From NCBI RefSeq assembly GCF_023920105.1, contig NZ_CP083693.1, forward strand, positions 1,257,001 to 1,321,000: a DNA stretch of 64,000 nucleotides, read 5' to 3'. The notes beneath the pieces were generated by a model. It was not told the origin of the DNA and did no database searches. It saw only the letters and a list, made by a program, of their open reading frames with translations. The number at the start of each line of letters is the position of its first letter. Position 1 is the first letter of the stretch. The position numbers and the translations under genes were made by a program. Origin of the DNA: Bartonella taylorii (GTDB lineage Bacteria; Pseudomonadota; Alphaproteobacteria; Rhizobiales; Rhizobiaceae). Of the stretch, positions 30,429-40,228 are shown in pieces.

Positions 30429-30889
30429 TTGTATTCAAAATTTGTTTTTTTATTAAAACAAGAAGTTAAATTTTCAATGATGCATACTGTAATATTTTTA
30501 TTTTCTATCTTAGTATTATTTGAAAATAATAATACGAACAATCTCAACCAGTACAATAAATTTTATCAAACCTATCTAAATGAAATCTATAAAGAATTAG
30601 AGTACCGCGAAAAGGTAGAAATAGCAAAAGAATATATAGAAGCGTTCAAGGGAGCGATAAAGTCTGTCATACTATGGAATATGATGAGGGGCAGTTTTGG
30701 AGATATTTAATAGAGTTGCGAACTGATCTTCTAGAATTTGATCTCTTAAAGCATTATCATATAATGCTTGTTTTTTGTGGACGCTTTGCAGGTTTGTGGC
30801 AAGAAGATAAAGAAAAGTCAACACTTAACAACTTAAAAAGGAAACTTAAGGCTTTTAAAGCTAACGCAATAAAATCCGATGCTGATTAG
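30429..30889 (+). pseudogene. Frameshifted small gene, unknown function
   Basis: Two overlapping frames that together look like one protein of about 140 residues. The first (start near 30477) begins MMHTVIFLFSILVLFENN, a hydrophobic segment like a signal or membrane helix, then a charged helical part up to AKEYIEAFKGAIKS. The second continues from about 30665 as MEYDEGQFWRYLIELRTDLL and ends KAFKANAIKSDAD. The change of frame at about 30660 breaks it. No family recognised; flanks are decayed too. Confidence 0.4.
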
Positions 30890-31787
30890 GATAATTAAAA
30901 CGAATTTTCTTCTTAGAAAAGCTTGAAACAGATTTTTATGATCCAAATGTTTGCGTATGCATAAAATTTTCTAGCTGGCATTGTCGAGAAGAGCAAATCA
31001 TGGTTACAGAGAGAATGATAACACACAATTCTGTAACTCGTTTTTAAAATACAGCCGCTGTGTGCGCTCCGCTGTACAGGTATATCATATTCATAACGCT
31101 AAAAGGGAGACAATATCACCAGTAAGATATTGCTATTTTAAAAGATGGAGGCAGTATAATATACACCTTTAGCCAACAAAAGAAGTGCTTATTGCCTTAT
31201 CAGCACAAAAATCCAACTCTTGTCTTTTTCTTTCAAAGAGCACCTTGTATATCCATAGTAGATAACATGTATTGATACAAAAAAGAAACAGTTATATAAG
31301 GTAGATATAAATAGTGAGTAACAGAATAAGCGTTAATATTGAAAACGTATTTTCAAAAAAATGCTCTTTTAGCGCAGTATTTTGATTTATAAGGGTAATT
31401 CATCATGTTGCCACTTGAATGGGGATCCTGAATACAGTAAGATTTTCTCACTCTAGAATTGTCTTAAAGTGCATTAAAAAATCATTTGTTTGCGCATCAC
31501 AAGTGGGATGGGTATGTGGATAAAAAATGTTTTAGAAAGAGCTAAATATGGCTCTTTAATGAGTCGTTTTAATGCAAAAAAATACAATTTTAGATTGATA
31601 CAGTATTACTATAGTTCTGATCTGTTACTTGTATAAGTAAAAATGACAATGCCCAATAAAATTCATTATACCCTTTATGAATGACACTGGGGGGGGTGCA
31701 ATGTCTCTTTAAAAAAAAGTCCGTGAATGAGCAACACAAATATACACTTCTCTAGAGGTACAAAGCGTTTTTCTTTTTTCCCAAAAT
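30890..31787. other. Decayed spacer downstream of gshA
   Basis: About 900 AT-rich bases with no supported gene. It contains copy B of the intergenic repeat and a run of eight G at about 31690, which is rare in such AT-rich DNA. Confidence 0.5.
31431..31653 (+). repeat. Degenerate intergenic repeat, copy B
   Basis: Second copy of the sequence at 6024-6230 (see there). Shared blocks: AATACAGTAAGA at the start, AAAAATCATTTGTTTGCGCAT with CACAAGTGGG about 45 bases on, ATAAAAAATG.TTT.GAAA, and a final CTTGTATAAGTAAAAATGA. Both copies lie in the same orientation at the 3' side of a housekeeping gene. Confidence 0.5.
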
Positions 31788-33161
31788 TTAATAGGCGCAT
31801 TCTAAAAATAGAGGTTCCACAGTTCCATCCCAAATAGAATGATAAAGGGACAAAAATTTATCAGCGTCTGTTTGACCCATTGTGATCACCTCTTCTAGGG
31901 AATCCAGAAAATTTGTCTCATCAAAACCATCAGCATCATATTTCCAGCGATTTTTTAAGCCTTTGCGTGAAATAGTAACAGCTTGACGAGCTATTTCTAA
32001 AATTATGGTTTGACGAAAAGGGGTCCTTAATCCTTCTTTAGGAACACGTTTGCGCATATCTAAAACTTCTTCAAAACACCAATCTTTTGTCAAAGCTTCT
32101 GCTTCATTAAGGGCTTCACTATCATAAAGAAGCCCAACCCAAAAAGCCGACAACGCGCATATACGCTTCCAAGAACCGCAATCAGCACCTCTCATTTCCA
32201 AAAATCGTTTTAAGCGCACTTCGGGAAACAAAGTGGATAGATGATTAATCCAATCTCCCATATTAGGCATTGAATTTGCAATCTTATCTCTTAATGCTCC
32301 ATTCATAAACTGACGAAAAGTTATATTTGTACAATCATAATAACGACCGTCGCGCACAACGAAATACATTGGTACATCAAGTGCCCATTCAACGTAATCA
32401 GCAAAACCAAAATGCTCAGAAAATACAAAGGGAAGGACTCCAGACCTTTGATTATCAGTGTCACACCAAATTTCAGAGCGCCAAGATAAAAAGCCATTCG
32501 GACTGCCTTCCGTAAAAGGTGAACTGGCAAATAATGCTGTCGCAATGGACTGTAACTTCATTGATACTTGCATTTTTCGCCGCATATCAGTTTCAGATGA
32601 AAAATCGAGATTAACCTGAACAGTCGATGTGCGATACATCATATCAAGACCACTGTGACCAACTTTTGGCATATAATCGGCCATAATCTGATAACGTGAC
32701 TTAGGCATGCGGGGAGTTTCCGCCAAAGTCCACTTTGGACTAGCACCCATACCGAGAAAACCAATCCCCAATGGCCCTGAAATCTTCTTGAGAAGTGCTA
32801 AATGTTCCATAACCTCAGAATAAGTATGACAAATCGTTTTCAGTGGTGCACCAGACAATTCAAATTGTCCTCCAGGTTCCAAAGAAATAGCACCTTGATC
32901 AACTGATCCAACAAGGCCAATAATATTCCCTTCATCTAGAATAGGCTTCCATCCTAAAGCTTCTTGCATTCCCTCTAGAAGTGCACGAATTCCCCTTTTC
33001 CCTTCATATGGGACAGGACGAAAACCATCTCTATAGAAGGGAAACTTTTCATGTTCTGTACCAATACGCCAATCATTTTTTGCCTTACACCCCCCTTGGA
33101 AATAACTAACCAAGGAATCTAAGTTATAAATTTCACTTTCATCAGTTATATCAAGCGCCAT
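31788..33161 (-). CDS. gshA: Glutamate-cysteine ligase (plant/alphaproteobacterial type)
   Basis: First enzyme of glutathione synthesis, joining glutamate and cysteine with ATP; 457 residues. This is the GCL2 class shared by plants and Alphaproteobacteria, different from the E. coli enzyme. Signatures: DWRIGTEHEKFPFYRDGF near residue 35 (glutamate and metal binding), ISLEPGGQFELSGAPLKTI near residue 92, LGMGASPKW and YMPKVGHSGLDMMYRT for the ATP site region. The FLEMRGADCGSW block and the C-terminal AY end also fit. It follows rsmE by 68 bases on the same strand, the usual Rhizobiales order, so they are probably cotranscribed. Confidence 0.96.
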   Translation of the reverse strand: MALDITDESEIYNLDSLVSYFQGGCKAKNDWRIGTEHEKFPFYRDGFRPVPYEGKRGIRALLEGMQEALGWKPILDEGNIIGLVGSVDQGAISLEPGGQFELSGAPLKTICHTYSEVMEHLALLKKISGPLGIGFLGMGASPKWTLAETPRMPKSRYQIMADYMPKVGHSGLDMMYRTSTVQVNLDFSSETDMRRKMQVSMKLQSIATALFASSPFTEGSPNGFLSWRSEIWCDTDNQRSGVLPFVFSEHFGFADYVEWALDVPMYFVVRDGRYYDCTNITFRQFMNGALRDKIANSMPNMGDWINHLSTLFPEVRLKRFLEMRGADCGSWKRICALSAFWVGLLYDSEALNEAEALTKDWCFEEVLDMRKRVPKEGLRTPFRQTIILEIARQAVTISRKGLKNRWKYDADGFDETNFLDSLEEVITMGQTDADKFLSLYHSIWDGTVEPLFLECAY

Positions 33162-33229
33162 AACTTATTGTATCCTATCATCAGTTCTATCATTTTTAAT
33201 GAATTGTTTAGAATAATTTTACAAACTTC

Positions 33230-33973
33230 TCAATTAATTGACCAATCCCCCACGGTAACATTAAGAAGAGCAAAAGCAGCAACAGCTGCAGTATCGGCGC
33301 GTAAAATACGCGGTCCCAAAGATATCGGAATTACAAAAGGGTGCTTTTTTAAAAAGTTCCGCTCTTCTTCACTAAATCCACCTTCTGGTCCAATAAGGAC
33401 ACCAGATGTTGTAATTTCATAATTCTTTAAAAGATGTAATGGATTATGCGATTTGTGCGCTTCATCACAAAAGAACAAAGGTTGTGTCTTATCCCAACGT
33501 GCTAAAAGTTCTGCTATTGAGACAGCAGAGACACATTCAGGCAAAGATAAAATGCCACACTGTTCAGAAGCCTCAATAACATTAGCCTCCATACGTGCCA
33601 TATTGATACGCGTAACCTGTGTGTGATGCGTTATAACAGGCTGCAAAACCGATACCCCCATTTCAACAGCTTTCTGCACCATATAATCCAAACGCGCATT
33701 TTTGAGCGGAGCAAAGCAGTAAATGAGATTCGAATGCGTCGTTTGCAATCTTTCTTGCTGGATAAGCTGAACTACAACAAATTTTTTCTTAATGGTGATG
33801 AGTTTAGCAAGCCACTCACCATCCTGTCCATTAAAAAGTAAAATTTCGGCTCCTACTTGCATCCGCAAAACACGTATAAGATAAGAAGCTTGTGCTCCTT
33901 CTATCTTTATTTCTTTATTCAAAGCAAGAGGTTGCCGGATAAATAATCTTTTAAGTTTATAATTTATGCGCAT
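33230..33973 (-). CDS. rsmE: 16S rRNA m3U1498 methyltransferase RsmE
   Basis: SPOUT-class methyltransferase that methylates U1498 of 16S rRNA, about 247 residues. The N-terminal PUA-like domain includes HYLIRVLRM-type sequence (ASYLIRVLRMQVGAEILLFN). The knotted SAM site is at the C-terminus: LIGPEGGFSEEER and SLGPRILRADTAAVAA. Also conserved is KNARLDYMVQKAVEMGVSVL. The ATG at 33973 is preferred over a TTG five codons upstream; neither has a strong Shine-Dalgarno. gshA follows. Confidence 0.94.
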   Translation of the reverse strand: MRINYKLKRLFIRQPLALNKEIKIEGAQASYLIRVLRMQVGAEILLFNGQDGEWLAKLITIKKKFVVVQLIQQERLQTTHSNLIYCFAPLKNARLDYMVQKAVEMGVSVLQPVITHHTQVTRINMARMEANVIEASEQCGILSLPECVSAVSIAELLARWDKTQPLFFCDEAHKSHNPLHLLKNYEITTSGVLIGPEGGFSEEERNFLKKHPFVIPISLGPRILRADTAAVAAFALLNVTVGDWSIN

Positions 33974-34179
33974 AAAAAGTCGTATCAAAACTAACTATAA
34001 TTATCGAAAAAATGGAGAAAAATATATAGCAAAAAGAAAAAAATATATCTATAGAACTATAATAAGAGAAAGAATTATAGAGTTTTTTTAGCTTTATGAG
34101 ATAATAGTGGAACAAATGGATCACTAAGTGATTCTTCTTTCACACAATTTTATAAACACACACTATTTACCATTGCAGT

Positions 34180-34192
34180 CAATCATTGATTG
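34180..34192. promoter_or_regulatory. Perfect palindrome upstream of a small membrane-protein gene
   Basis: CAATCA-T-TGATTG, a 6-1-6 inverted repeat 18 bases before the ATG at 34211, between any promoter and the Shine-Dalgarno. It may be an operator or a small RNA hairpin in the leader. No regulator is assigned. Confidence 0.4.
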
Positions 34193-34210
34193 CATGATTT
34201 TAGGAAAAAT

Positions 34211-34354
34211 ATGTCTGCTAAAAAAGCCACAATTATTACTATTTCTGCCCTCTTAGCTTTTATTCTGATTACTGTAGGAATTGGCTCTGTTGGAGCGGAC
34301 GGGAAACGTACAATTGCCAAAGATGGCTATGGTATTTCTTCTGAGATTCAATAA
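34211..34354 (+). CDS. 47-residue single-helix membrane protein
   Basis: Short gene with AGGAA 4-8 bases before the ATG. The product begins MSAKKATIITISALLAFILI, one membrane helix of about 20 residues, then a polar tail that ends AKDGYGISSEIQ. Two or three Lys at the N-terminus predict that the tail lies outside the cytoplasm, or that the helix is an uncleaved signal. The frame is complete, lies alone between divergent neighbours and is preceded by a perfect palindrome, all of which argue for a real gene. Function unknown. Confidence 0.6.
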   Translation: MSAKKATIITISALLAFILITVGIGSVGADGKRTIAKDGYGISSEIQ

Positions 34355-34447
34355 GCACCGGTTGGCTTATCTCTAAAATTTTATAATAATACAATATTTT
34401 CTAGTAATTTTCTACAATTCCTGCCAGTGCTAAATGAAAAACGGTCA

Positions 34448-36328
34448 TCAATCTGCATTAATATCTTTTTTAACTAAAAAATCGCCGCGACCTTGTTCTG
34501 TAGAGCTAAGAGAAAAGGTAAAAGGTCTCTCAAGGCTATTAGCGAGACATTGGACATCGCTACATAAAGTTTCTGAGCTATGGCTTTTTCGTAATTGTGC
34601 CTGTAATGTAAACTCGTTTTTCTGATCTTTCATTATAGCAGACGCAATTATTCCCCAAACGGATAGCCTCCAATCCTCCGTACGCATTAATGATTCTGTT
34701 ATCCTTATCGTACCATCTGAAAAGCTTGTTTGAATATCCCATAGATCAAAAGCTGTTGAAAGGGCATCGTGATCCGTTAAAAAAAATTGTTCACTTTTTG
34801 AAAGTTTTGTCTGTAAATCATTCAAATCATATCCTAATAGTCGACCAGAAGACATACTCAGTGCCAATTCTCCCTGCATTTTCGTAAAGATTTCTGACCA
34901 AGACCGAGCAAGCGTTTGTACCGTCATGGTAAAATTCGCTTTGCTTTGTGCAAATGGGACAATTCCCAGAATCTCTGAAGCAGCCTGCATATCAACGGAG
35001 GTACCTGAAACACGTCCCTCAATACGTACTTTCTGACCAGCTGTTGCAACTTCGATATTGCTTTGGAGTGATCCACCAAAAATATTTGCATGTCCAAGAT
35101 CAAAAATGCCATGCCCATTTTTTATTTGTATCGCAGCTGCTAAATTTGTGAGCGCAACATTACCTACTTTTGCTTGTGGCGCTGAAAGCCGTACATCCAC
35201 CCCAATACGATCAAAAATTGCCATAGTTAAGAATGGCTTCTTTTCCTTAACTGAAGAAAACACTAATCCTAAGAGGTTAAAATCTAGGTTATCAAATGCT
35301 AAAGATCCAATTACAATTGGTACAGCATCCTGAAAATCAAGTTCTAACGCTCCACGCGCATTTGCTGTACCCATCGTAAATGTAACATTATTCATTTGGA
35401 TATGCATTGGCTGCGCTAAAAAACGAGACTCCCATACAATAGGAGTTTTTAATCTATATCCCCAAAACTGGTTACCTCCAATCCAAGCCAATGTCTGATT
35501 CCAACCCGGAGAACGCATCGATACCTTTCCGTCAAAAACATAATATTCAGATAATCGTGCCTGCCCTATAAAGGTTATACCACCACGCACAGAATTGAGA
35601 CTGGCCTTCATTTGGCTTTTCCCTCCTGCTAAAAGCAGCAACGCTTGATCGGCATCAATTGATAATTTTGTCAACTCTCCACGCCAACGAGCATCTGCAC
35701 GAAACTGCACTTCCTGGGTCGATTCGGGCCAATCTAAAGTCGCATTTAATCCCGTTATTTTTTCTGGCATACCGGAAATACTATCATGATATACAAGTAT
35801 GCCATTTTCGATCACAATCCGCCCAAAAGGTTGCTTTAAAAGATGCTCTATATCTGACTGATCAGGATTATGTTTAATTATTTCACGAGCATTGCGTATT
35901 GCTAATCCTAATGCTCCTTGTGACCGTGAAAATCTATCAAAAAAATCTGCTACTGTTTTAACGGGCTTTTCCATAACAAATTGCGGGTGCACAATTCGCG
36001 TCTCTAAAAAAGAAATATGACCCCAAAGAAGATCCATCAAAGAAAGATCAACTTCTATTGATTCAGCTTCCATTAACGGTACAGCATTATTCATTTTTGA
36101 TGTTAAAGTAACACCGGAAAGATATGCTTTGGGGTAAGGAAAAAGATTTAACCGCGGTGGATCACGCAATTGCACATTATAGCCCGTCCACGCACTCAAA
36201 TCCTGTGCTAAACGAATACGTATTGTATCTGTAGACACAAGATAAGGTAAAATGAGAATACCAAATCCAAACAGAACAATAATTGTAATGAAAATTCGTC
36301 TCAAAAATTTTATTATTCTGGCGTGCAC
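34448..36328 (-). CDS. AsmA-family protein
   Basis: 626 residues. The N-terminal membrane helix (FITIIVLFGFGILILPYLV, about residues 12-30) is followed by the AsmA signature region: IRLAQDLSAWTGYNVQLRDP, then PRLNLFPYPKAYLSGVTL. The rest is a long beta-rich periplasmic domain; the conserved C-terminal AsmA segment shows LALSMSSGRLLGYDLNDLQ and FDLWDIQTSFSDGTIRI. AsmA-like proteins affect outer-membrane assembly and phospholipid transport to the outer membrane. It has no operon partner; the divergent folD gene lies about 320 bases upstream. Confidence 0.88.
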   Translation of the reverse strand: MHARIIKFLRRIFITIIVLFGFGILILPYLVSTDTIRIRLAQDLSAWTGYNVQLRDPPRLNLFPYPKAYLSGVTLTSKMNNAVPLMEAESIEVDLSLMDLLWGHISFLETRIVHPQFVMEKPVKTVADFFDRFSRSQGALGLAIRNAREIIKHNPDQSDIEHLLKQPFGRIVIENGILVYHDSISGMPEKITGLNATLDWPESTQEVQFRADARWRGELTKLSIDADQALLLLAGGKSQMKASLNSVRGGITFIGQARLSEYYVFDGKVSMRSPGWNQTLAWIGGNQFWGYRLKTPIVWESRFLAQPMHIQMNNVTFTMGTANARGALELDFQDAVPIVIGSLAFDNLDFNLLGLVFSSVKEKKPFLTMAIFDRIGVDVRLSAPQAKVGNVALTNLAAAIQIKNGHGIFDLGHANIFGGSLQSNIEVATAGQKVRIEGRVSGTSVDMQAASEILGIVPFAQSKANFTMTVQTLARSWSEIFTKMQGELALSMSSGRLLGYDLNDLQTKLSKSEQFFLTDHDALSTAFDLWDIQTSFSDGTIRITESLMRTEDWRLSVWGIIASAIMKDQKNEFTLQAQLRKSHSSETLCSDVQCLANSLERPFTFSLSSTEQGRGDFLVKKDINAD

Positions 36329-36648
36329 AACATTCCTCTAAAATTTTACCTCTATAACAGATTAAAAGAAAACCTAAATAACTGTTAAAAAGTTTCTTAT
36401 AACCCTCAAATCCGCCAAATCTCATTTGAGAACTTCATTTCTTGTTCTTATCCAAAGTTTATTGAAACAGCAATGTTGCTGCTTCTTTACAAAGCAATTA
36501 TTTTAAAGGTTTGCAAAAATTATAAAATACACAAAACTATCGAACCATTCTTATTGTTCTCATATGAATATTGCTAATAAAACTCTATTGTATTGTCAAA
36601 AAATGCTTTACAAAAAAAATAGACAGCCTTACCGAAAGGATCTCCCTT
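36329..36648. other. Divergent promoter region, asmA-like gene and folD
   Basis: 320 AT-rich bases, no gene. Promoters for both directions must be here. The folD Shine-Dalgarno, AAAGGA, lies at 36635-36640. Confidence 0.4.
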
Positions 36649-37548
36649 ATGAATAATATTATCGACGGAAAAAAACTCGCTGAAGAGATTATTACGAAAG
36701 TTAAGGCTGAAACGACAAAACTCCGCAATAACTACAATATACAGCCTGGTATCGCCGTTATCATTGTTGGAGAAGACCCCGCAAGTCAAATATATGTCAC
36801 ATCAAAGAGCAGAAAAGCTGAAGAATGTGGTTTTTTTTCAGTAAAATATATGGTTTCCAAAGAAACAGAAGAACAAGAAATTCTTCAACTCATTGCAACC
36901 TTAAACTCTGATCCTAAAATCCATGGTATTTTGGTGCAACTTCCTTTGCCCCCCCATATTAATACAAACCGCGTAACACAAGCCATTGCTTTCCAAAAAG
37001 ATGTTGATGGCTTTCATTATATCAATGTAGGAAAACTCGCAACCAATGCATTTGAAGACGCTATCATTCCCTGTACACCAGCTGGTGCCATGATGATGAT
37101 TGAACAACAATGCGGACGAGATTTATCTGGTCTTGATGCCGTTGTTGTTGGACGCTCTAATATCGTCGGAAAACCTATGGCTACTCTCTTAACAGCCGCA
37201 AATGCTACTGTGACGATTGCCCACAGTCGTACACGTGACCTTGACGACGTATGTCGTAGCGCTGATATTTTAGTAGCAGCTGTCGGTCACCCACAAATGA
37301 TTAAAAAAGACTGGGTTAAAAATGGTGCCATTGTTATTGATGTTGGCATTAACCGCATTGCAGCACCAGAAAATGGTGTGGAAAAAACACGTCTTGTCGG
37401 TGATGTTGATTTTGAAGAAATAAAAGGAAAAGCCGCTGCAATCACTCCTGTTCCAGGAGGAGTTGGCCCTATGACAATTGCCATGCTCATGGTTAATACG
37501 CTCAAAGCAACCATTCAAGCCCACAATCTACCCGTGCCAAAATTCTAA
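36649..37548 (+). CDS. folD: Methylenetetrahydrofolate dehydrogenase/methenyl-cyclohydrolase
   Basis: Bifunctional enzyme that converts methylene-THF to formyl-THF in one-carbon metabolism; 299 residues from the ATG at 36649, which has AAAGGA 8 bases upstream (an open frame extends further but has no site). Motifs: [20 protein letters not shown] with the catalytic Tyr and Lys, [51 protein letters not shown] for NADP binding and the C-terminal [16 protein letters not shown]. It is convergent with edd, 54 bases apart. Confidence 0.97.
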   Translation: MNNIIDGKKLAEEIITKVKAETTKLRNNYNIQPGIAVIIVGEDPASQIYVTSKSRKAEECGFFSVKYMVSKETEEQEILQLIATLNSDPKIHGILVQLPLPPHINTNRVTQAIAFQKDVDGFHYINVGKLATNAFEDAIIPCTPAGAMMMIEQQCGRDLSGLDAVVVGRSNIVGKPMATLLTAANATVTIAHSRTRDLDDVCRSADILVAAVGHPQMIKKDWVKNGAIVIDVGINRIAAPENGVEKTRLVGDVDFEEIKGKAAAITPVPGGVGPMTIAMLMVNTLKATIQAHNLPVPKF

Positions 37549-37602
37549 GCAGTTTTTAGCATGTTCATTGTATGCATATCACTTTAGTTTTTTCGCATTT
37601 AC

Positions 37603-39426
37603 TTATATCATCAGAACAGATGCTCCTTGATCTGCACGATTAACCGATTGACGAAAAACACGAAAAAGCTCACGTCCTACACCATGTTCATTCTTTGAAA
37701 GGTCAGGAGGCATGATTGTTCGCGCGTTAAATTTTACTCCATCTTCTAAAATGGCTAATTTACCCACATGAGCATCAAGACAAACGATGTCACCATCTTG
37801 CAAACGTGCAATGGGCCCCTTCTCCAAAGCTTCTGGTGTTACGTGGATTGCGGCAGGAATTTTTCCTGATGCACCTGACATACGGCCATCCGTTACCAAC
37901 GCCACTTTTTGTCCCCTATCTTGTAAAACGCCTAAAATTGTTGTTAATTTATGAAGTTCTGGCATACCATTCGCTTTCGGCCCTTGATAACGAATGACAG
38001 CAATAAAATCTTTATCATTCAACGCCCCAGATTTAAAAGCCTTTTGCAATTCCTCTTGATCATTAAAAACAAGGACTGGAGCTTCAATCCGCCAATGCTC
38101 AGATTTAACAGATGAAACCTTCATAATAGCTGTACCCAAGTCTCCCGATAAAACACGAATACCACCATCAGGCTGAAACGGCTTTCTCCATCCTGCCAAT
38201 ACCCTATGATTAGCGCTTTCATTGAGAGCAGGTTCACGCACCACACTACCATCAGCGTAAAGCTTTACTTCAATTGCATAAGCATTGAGACCTTTACCGA
38301 AAACTGTACAGACATCCTCATGTACTAAACCCGCCTCAATGAGCTCGCGAATAACAAATCCCATACCACCAGCTGCATGAAAATGATTTATATCAGCCAA
38401 ACCGTTGGGATAAATCCGTGCCAAAAGAGGAACAACTGACGAAATTTCCGCAATATCATGCCATGTCAATCGAATACCGCAAGCAGCAGCCATAGCAATC
38501 AAATGAATCGCATGATTGGTAGATCCTCCTGTTGCATTTAATCCTACAATAGCATTCACGAAAGAACGCTCATCAACTATTGTACCAAGTGGTTTATAAT
38601 CATCGCAAAGAGCGGTCATTTCAAGTACACGCTTAGTCGCTTCCTTTGTTAAAGCATCACGTAACGGTGTGTTCGCATTGACGAAAGAGCTTCCCGGCAT
38701 GTGTAGTCCCATCATCTCCAGTATCACCTGATTTGAGTTAGCAGTCCCATAAAATGTACATGTTCCTGGCTCATGATAAGAACGCGCTTCTGATTCCAGC
38801 AATGTTTGGCGATCTATCTTATTTTCTGCGTAAAGTTGGCGTATCTTCACTTTTTCATCATTACCTTGACCACTTGTCATAGGACCAGCAGGAACAAAAA
38901 TTCCTGGTAAGTGACCAAATGTTAACGCCCCAATGACTAAACCAGGTATGATTTTATCACAAACTCCAAGATACAATGCAGCATCAAACATATCGTGTGA
39001 TAAGCCTATAGCCGTCGCCATTGCAATCACTTCACGCGAAAAAAGTGAGAGCTCCATCCCTGCATTCCCTTGTGTTACGCCATCGCACATCGCAGGAACA
39101 CCACCTGCCACTTGTGCTACACCACCAGCCATACGGGCTGCCTCTTTAATTAAGCGAGGAAAAGTCTCAAAAGGTTGATGTGCTGAAAGCATATCATTAT
39201 ATGCAGTAATAATACCAATATTTCCAGCGGTATTAAACTTTAAACGTTCTTTATCTATTGGGCAACAAGCCGCAAAACCATGGGCCTGATTGGCACATCC
39301 CAAAAAACTTCGCTTGGGATGCTTTGCCTGTGCTGTAACAATGCGATCTAAATAAATTTCTCGCGTTGGTAGAGAACGTTCATAAATTCTTCGTGTAATC
39401 TTAGCAACTGTCTTGGAAAGTGCCAT
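37603..39426 (-). CDS. edd: 6-phosphogluconate dehydratase
   Basis: Entner-Doudoroff dehydratase making 2-keto-3-deoxy-6-phosphogluconate; an iron-sulfur enzyme of the IlvD/Edd family, 607 residues from the ATG at 39426, which has GGGGA 6 bases upstream. Cluster ligands and signatures: [69 protein letters not shown] and [40 protein letters not shown] near the C-terminus is also diagnostic. It is the third gene of a zwf-pgl-edd operon. The partner aldolase Eda is not in the window. Confidence 0.95.
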   Translation of the reverse strand: MALSKTVAKITRRIYERSLPTREIYLDRIVTAQAKHPKRSFLGCANQAHGFAACCPIDKERLKFNTAGNIGIITAYNDMLSAHQPFETFPRLIKEAARMAGGVAQVAGGVPAMCDGVTQGNAGMELSLFSREVIAMATAIGLSHDMFDAALYLGVCDKIIPGLVIGALTFGHLPGIFVPAGPMTSGQGNDEKVKIRQLYAENKIDRQTLLESEARSYHEPGTCTFYGTANSNQVILEMMGLHMPGSSFVNANTPLRDALTKEATKRVLEMTALCDDYKPLGTIVDERSFVNAIVGLNATGGSTNHAIHLIAMAAACGIRLTWHDIAEISSVVPLLARIYPNGLADINHFHAAGGMGFVIRELIEAGLVHEDVCTVFGKGLNAYAIEVKLYADGSVVREPALNESANHRVLAGWRKPFQPDGGIRVLSGDLGTAIMKVSSVKSEHWRIEAPVLVFNDQEELQKAFKSGALNDKDFIAVIRYQGPKANGMPELHKLTTILGVLQDRGQKVALVTDGRMSGASGKIPAAIHVTPEALEKGPIARLQDGDIVCLDAHVGKLAILEDGVKFNARTIMPPDLSKNEHGVGRELFRVFRQSVNRADQGASVLMI

Positions 39427-39480
39427 GTTCGTTCCCCATTCCATCATAAAAGATGAGATCGCGTGTCACCTGCATCTGTA

Positions 39481-40218
39481 TCATATTTTCACTTCACTTA
39501 TTTCATTTTCTTCCGGCGACCAATAAACCTGAACAAGATGATGGGCATTACGTAAAACCGCGCGAACAGGCATTTCCATTTCAGTCCCATCTTGACAAAC
39601 CACTTCAAAAAAATCTCGTTTCTTAAAACCTTCAAAATGAAGAATAATGCAACGAGATTGTATTATAACTGGCAGCGTCAGCGTGAGCCTTGGCTCAAGA
39701 GCACTTTTTGCATGAAGTGGTAAAACAAGTGCCCGCGTCCGAAGATCAAGAGCTTCTTTCAAACGATCAGCATCAGGAAAAAAGGAAGCAGTATGTCCAT
39801 CAACACCCATGCCTAAAACAATAACATCAAAGGGTTTAGGCAAAGTATTGATACGGCTAGCTGCTGAAAAAGCCGCAAGCTCAGCAGTAATTGCCTTCTG
39901 ATAAAGTCCTACAAAATTTGCTTTAGTCGCAAAATTTTGTAATAAATGACGCCGTACCATATGTTCATTTGAACGCTCAAGATGAGCAGACACAAAGCGT
40001 TCGTCGACTAAAGTAATAATAATATTTTGCCAATCAATATCTGCTTTTGATAAATAATGAAAAAACAATTCTGGTGTTTTACCACCAGAAACTGCTAAAA
40101 TTGCGCGCTTACGCTCAAGAACTGCCACACTAAGCTCTGCTGCAACACGATCAGCCAATGCCAAAGCGAGAGTGGTAGGTGTTTCAAAATTTAAACGGTC
40201 AATATTCATTCCATGCAT
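39481..40218 (-). CDS. pgl: 6-phosphogluconolactonase
   Basis: Hydrolyses 6-phosphogluconolactone, linking Zwf to Edd; 245 residues, DevB/SOL type. Motifs: AILAVSGGKTPELFFHYLS (phosphate binding), IDWQNIIITLVDERFVS with the conserved DERFV, and FDVIVLGMGVDGHTASFFP with the catalytic-region GxDGHxAS. Start at 40218 or the ATG three codons later (MNIDRLNF); both sites are weak. It lies 10 bases after zwf ends and 54 bases before edd starts, so it belongs to the same operon. Confidence 0.95.
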   Translation of the reverse strand: MHGMNIDRLNFETPTTLALALADRVAAELSVAVLERKRAILAVSGGKTPELFFHYLSKADIDWQNIIITLVDERFVSAHLERSNEHMVRRHLLQNFATKANFVGLYQKAITAELAAFSAASRINTLPKPFDVIVLGMGVDGHTASFFPDADRLKEALDLRTRALVLPLHAKSALEPRLTLTLPVIIQSRCIILHFEGFKKRDFFEVVCQDGTEMEMPVRAVLRNAHHLVQVYWSPEENEISEVKI

Positions 40219-40228
40219 ACTTATTGCT

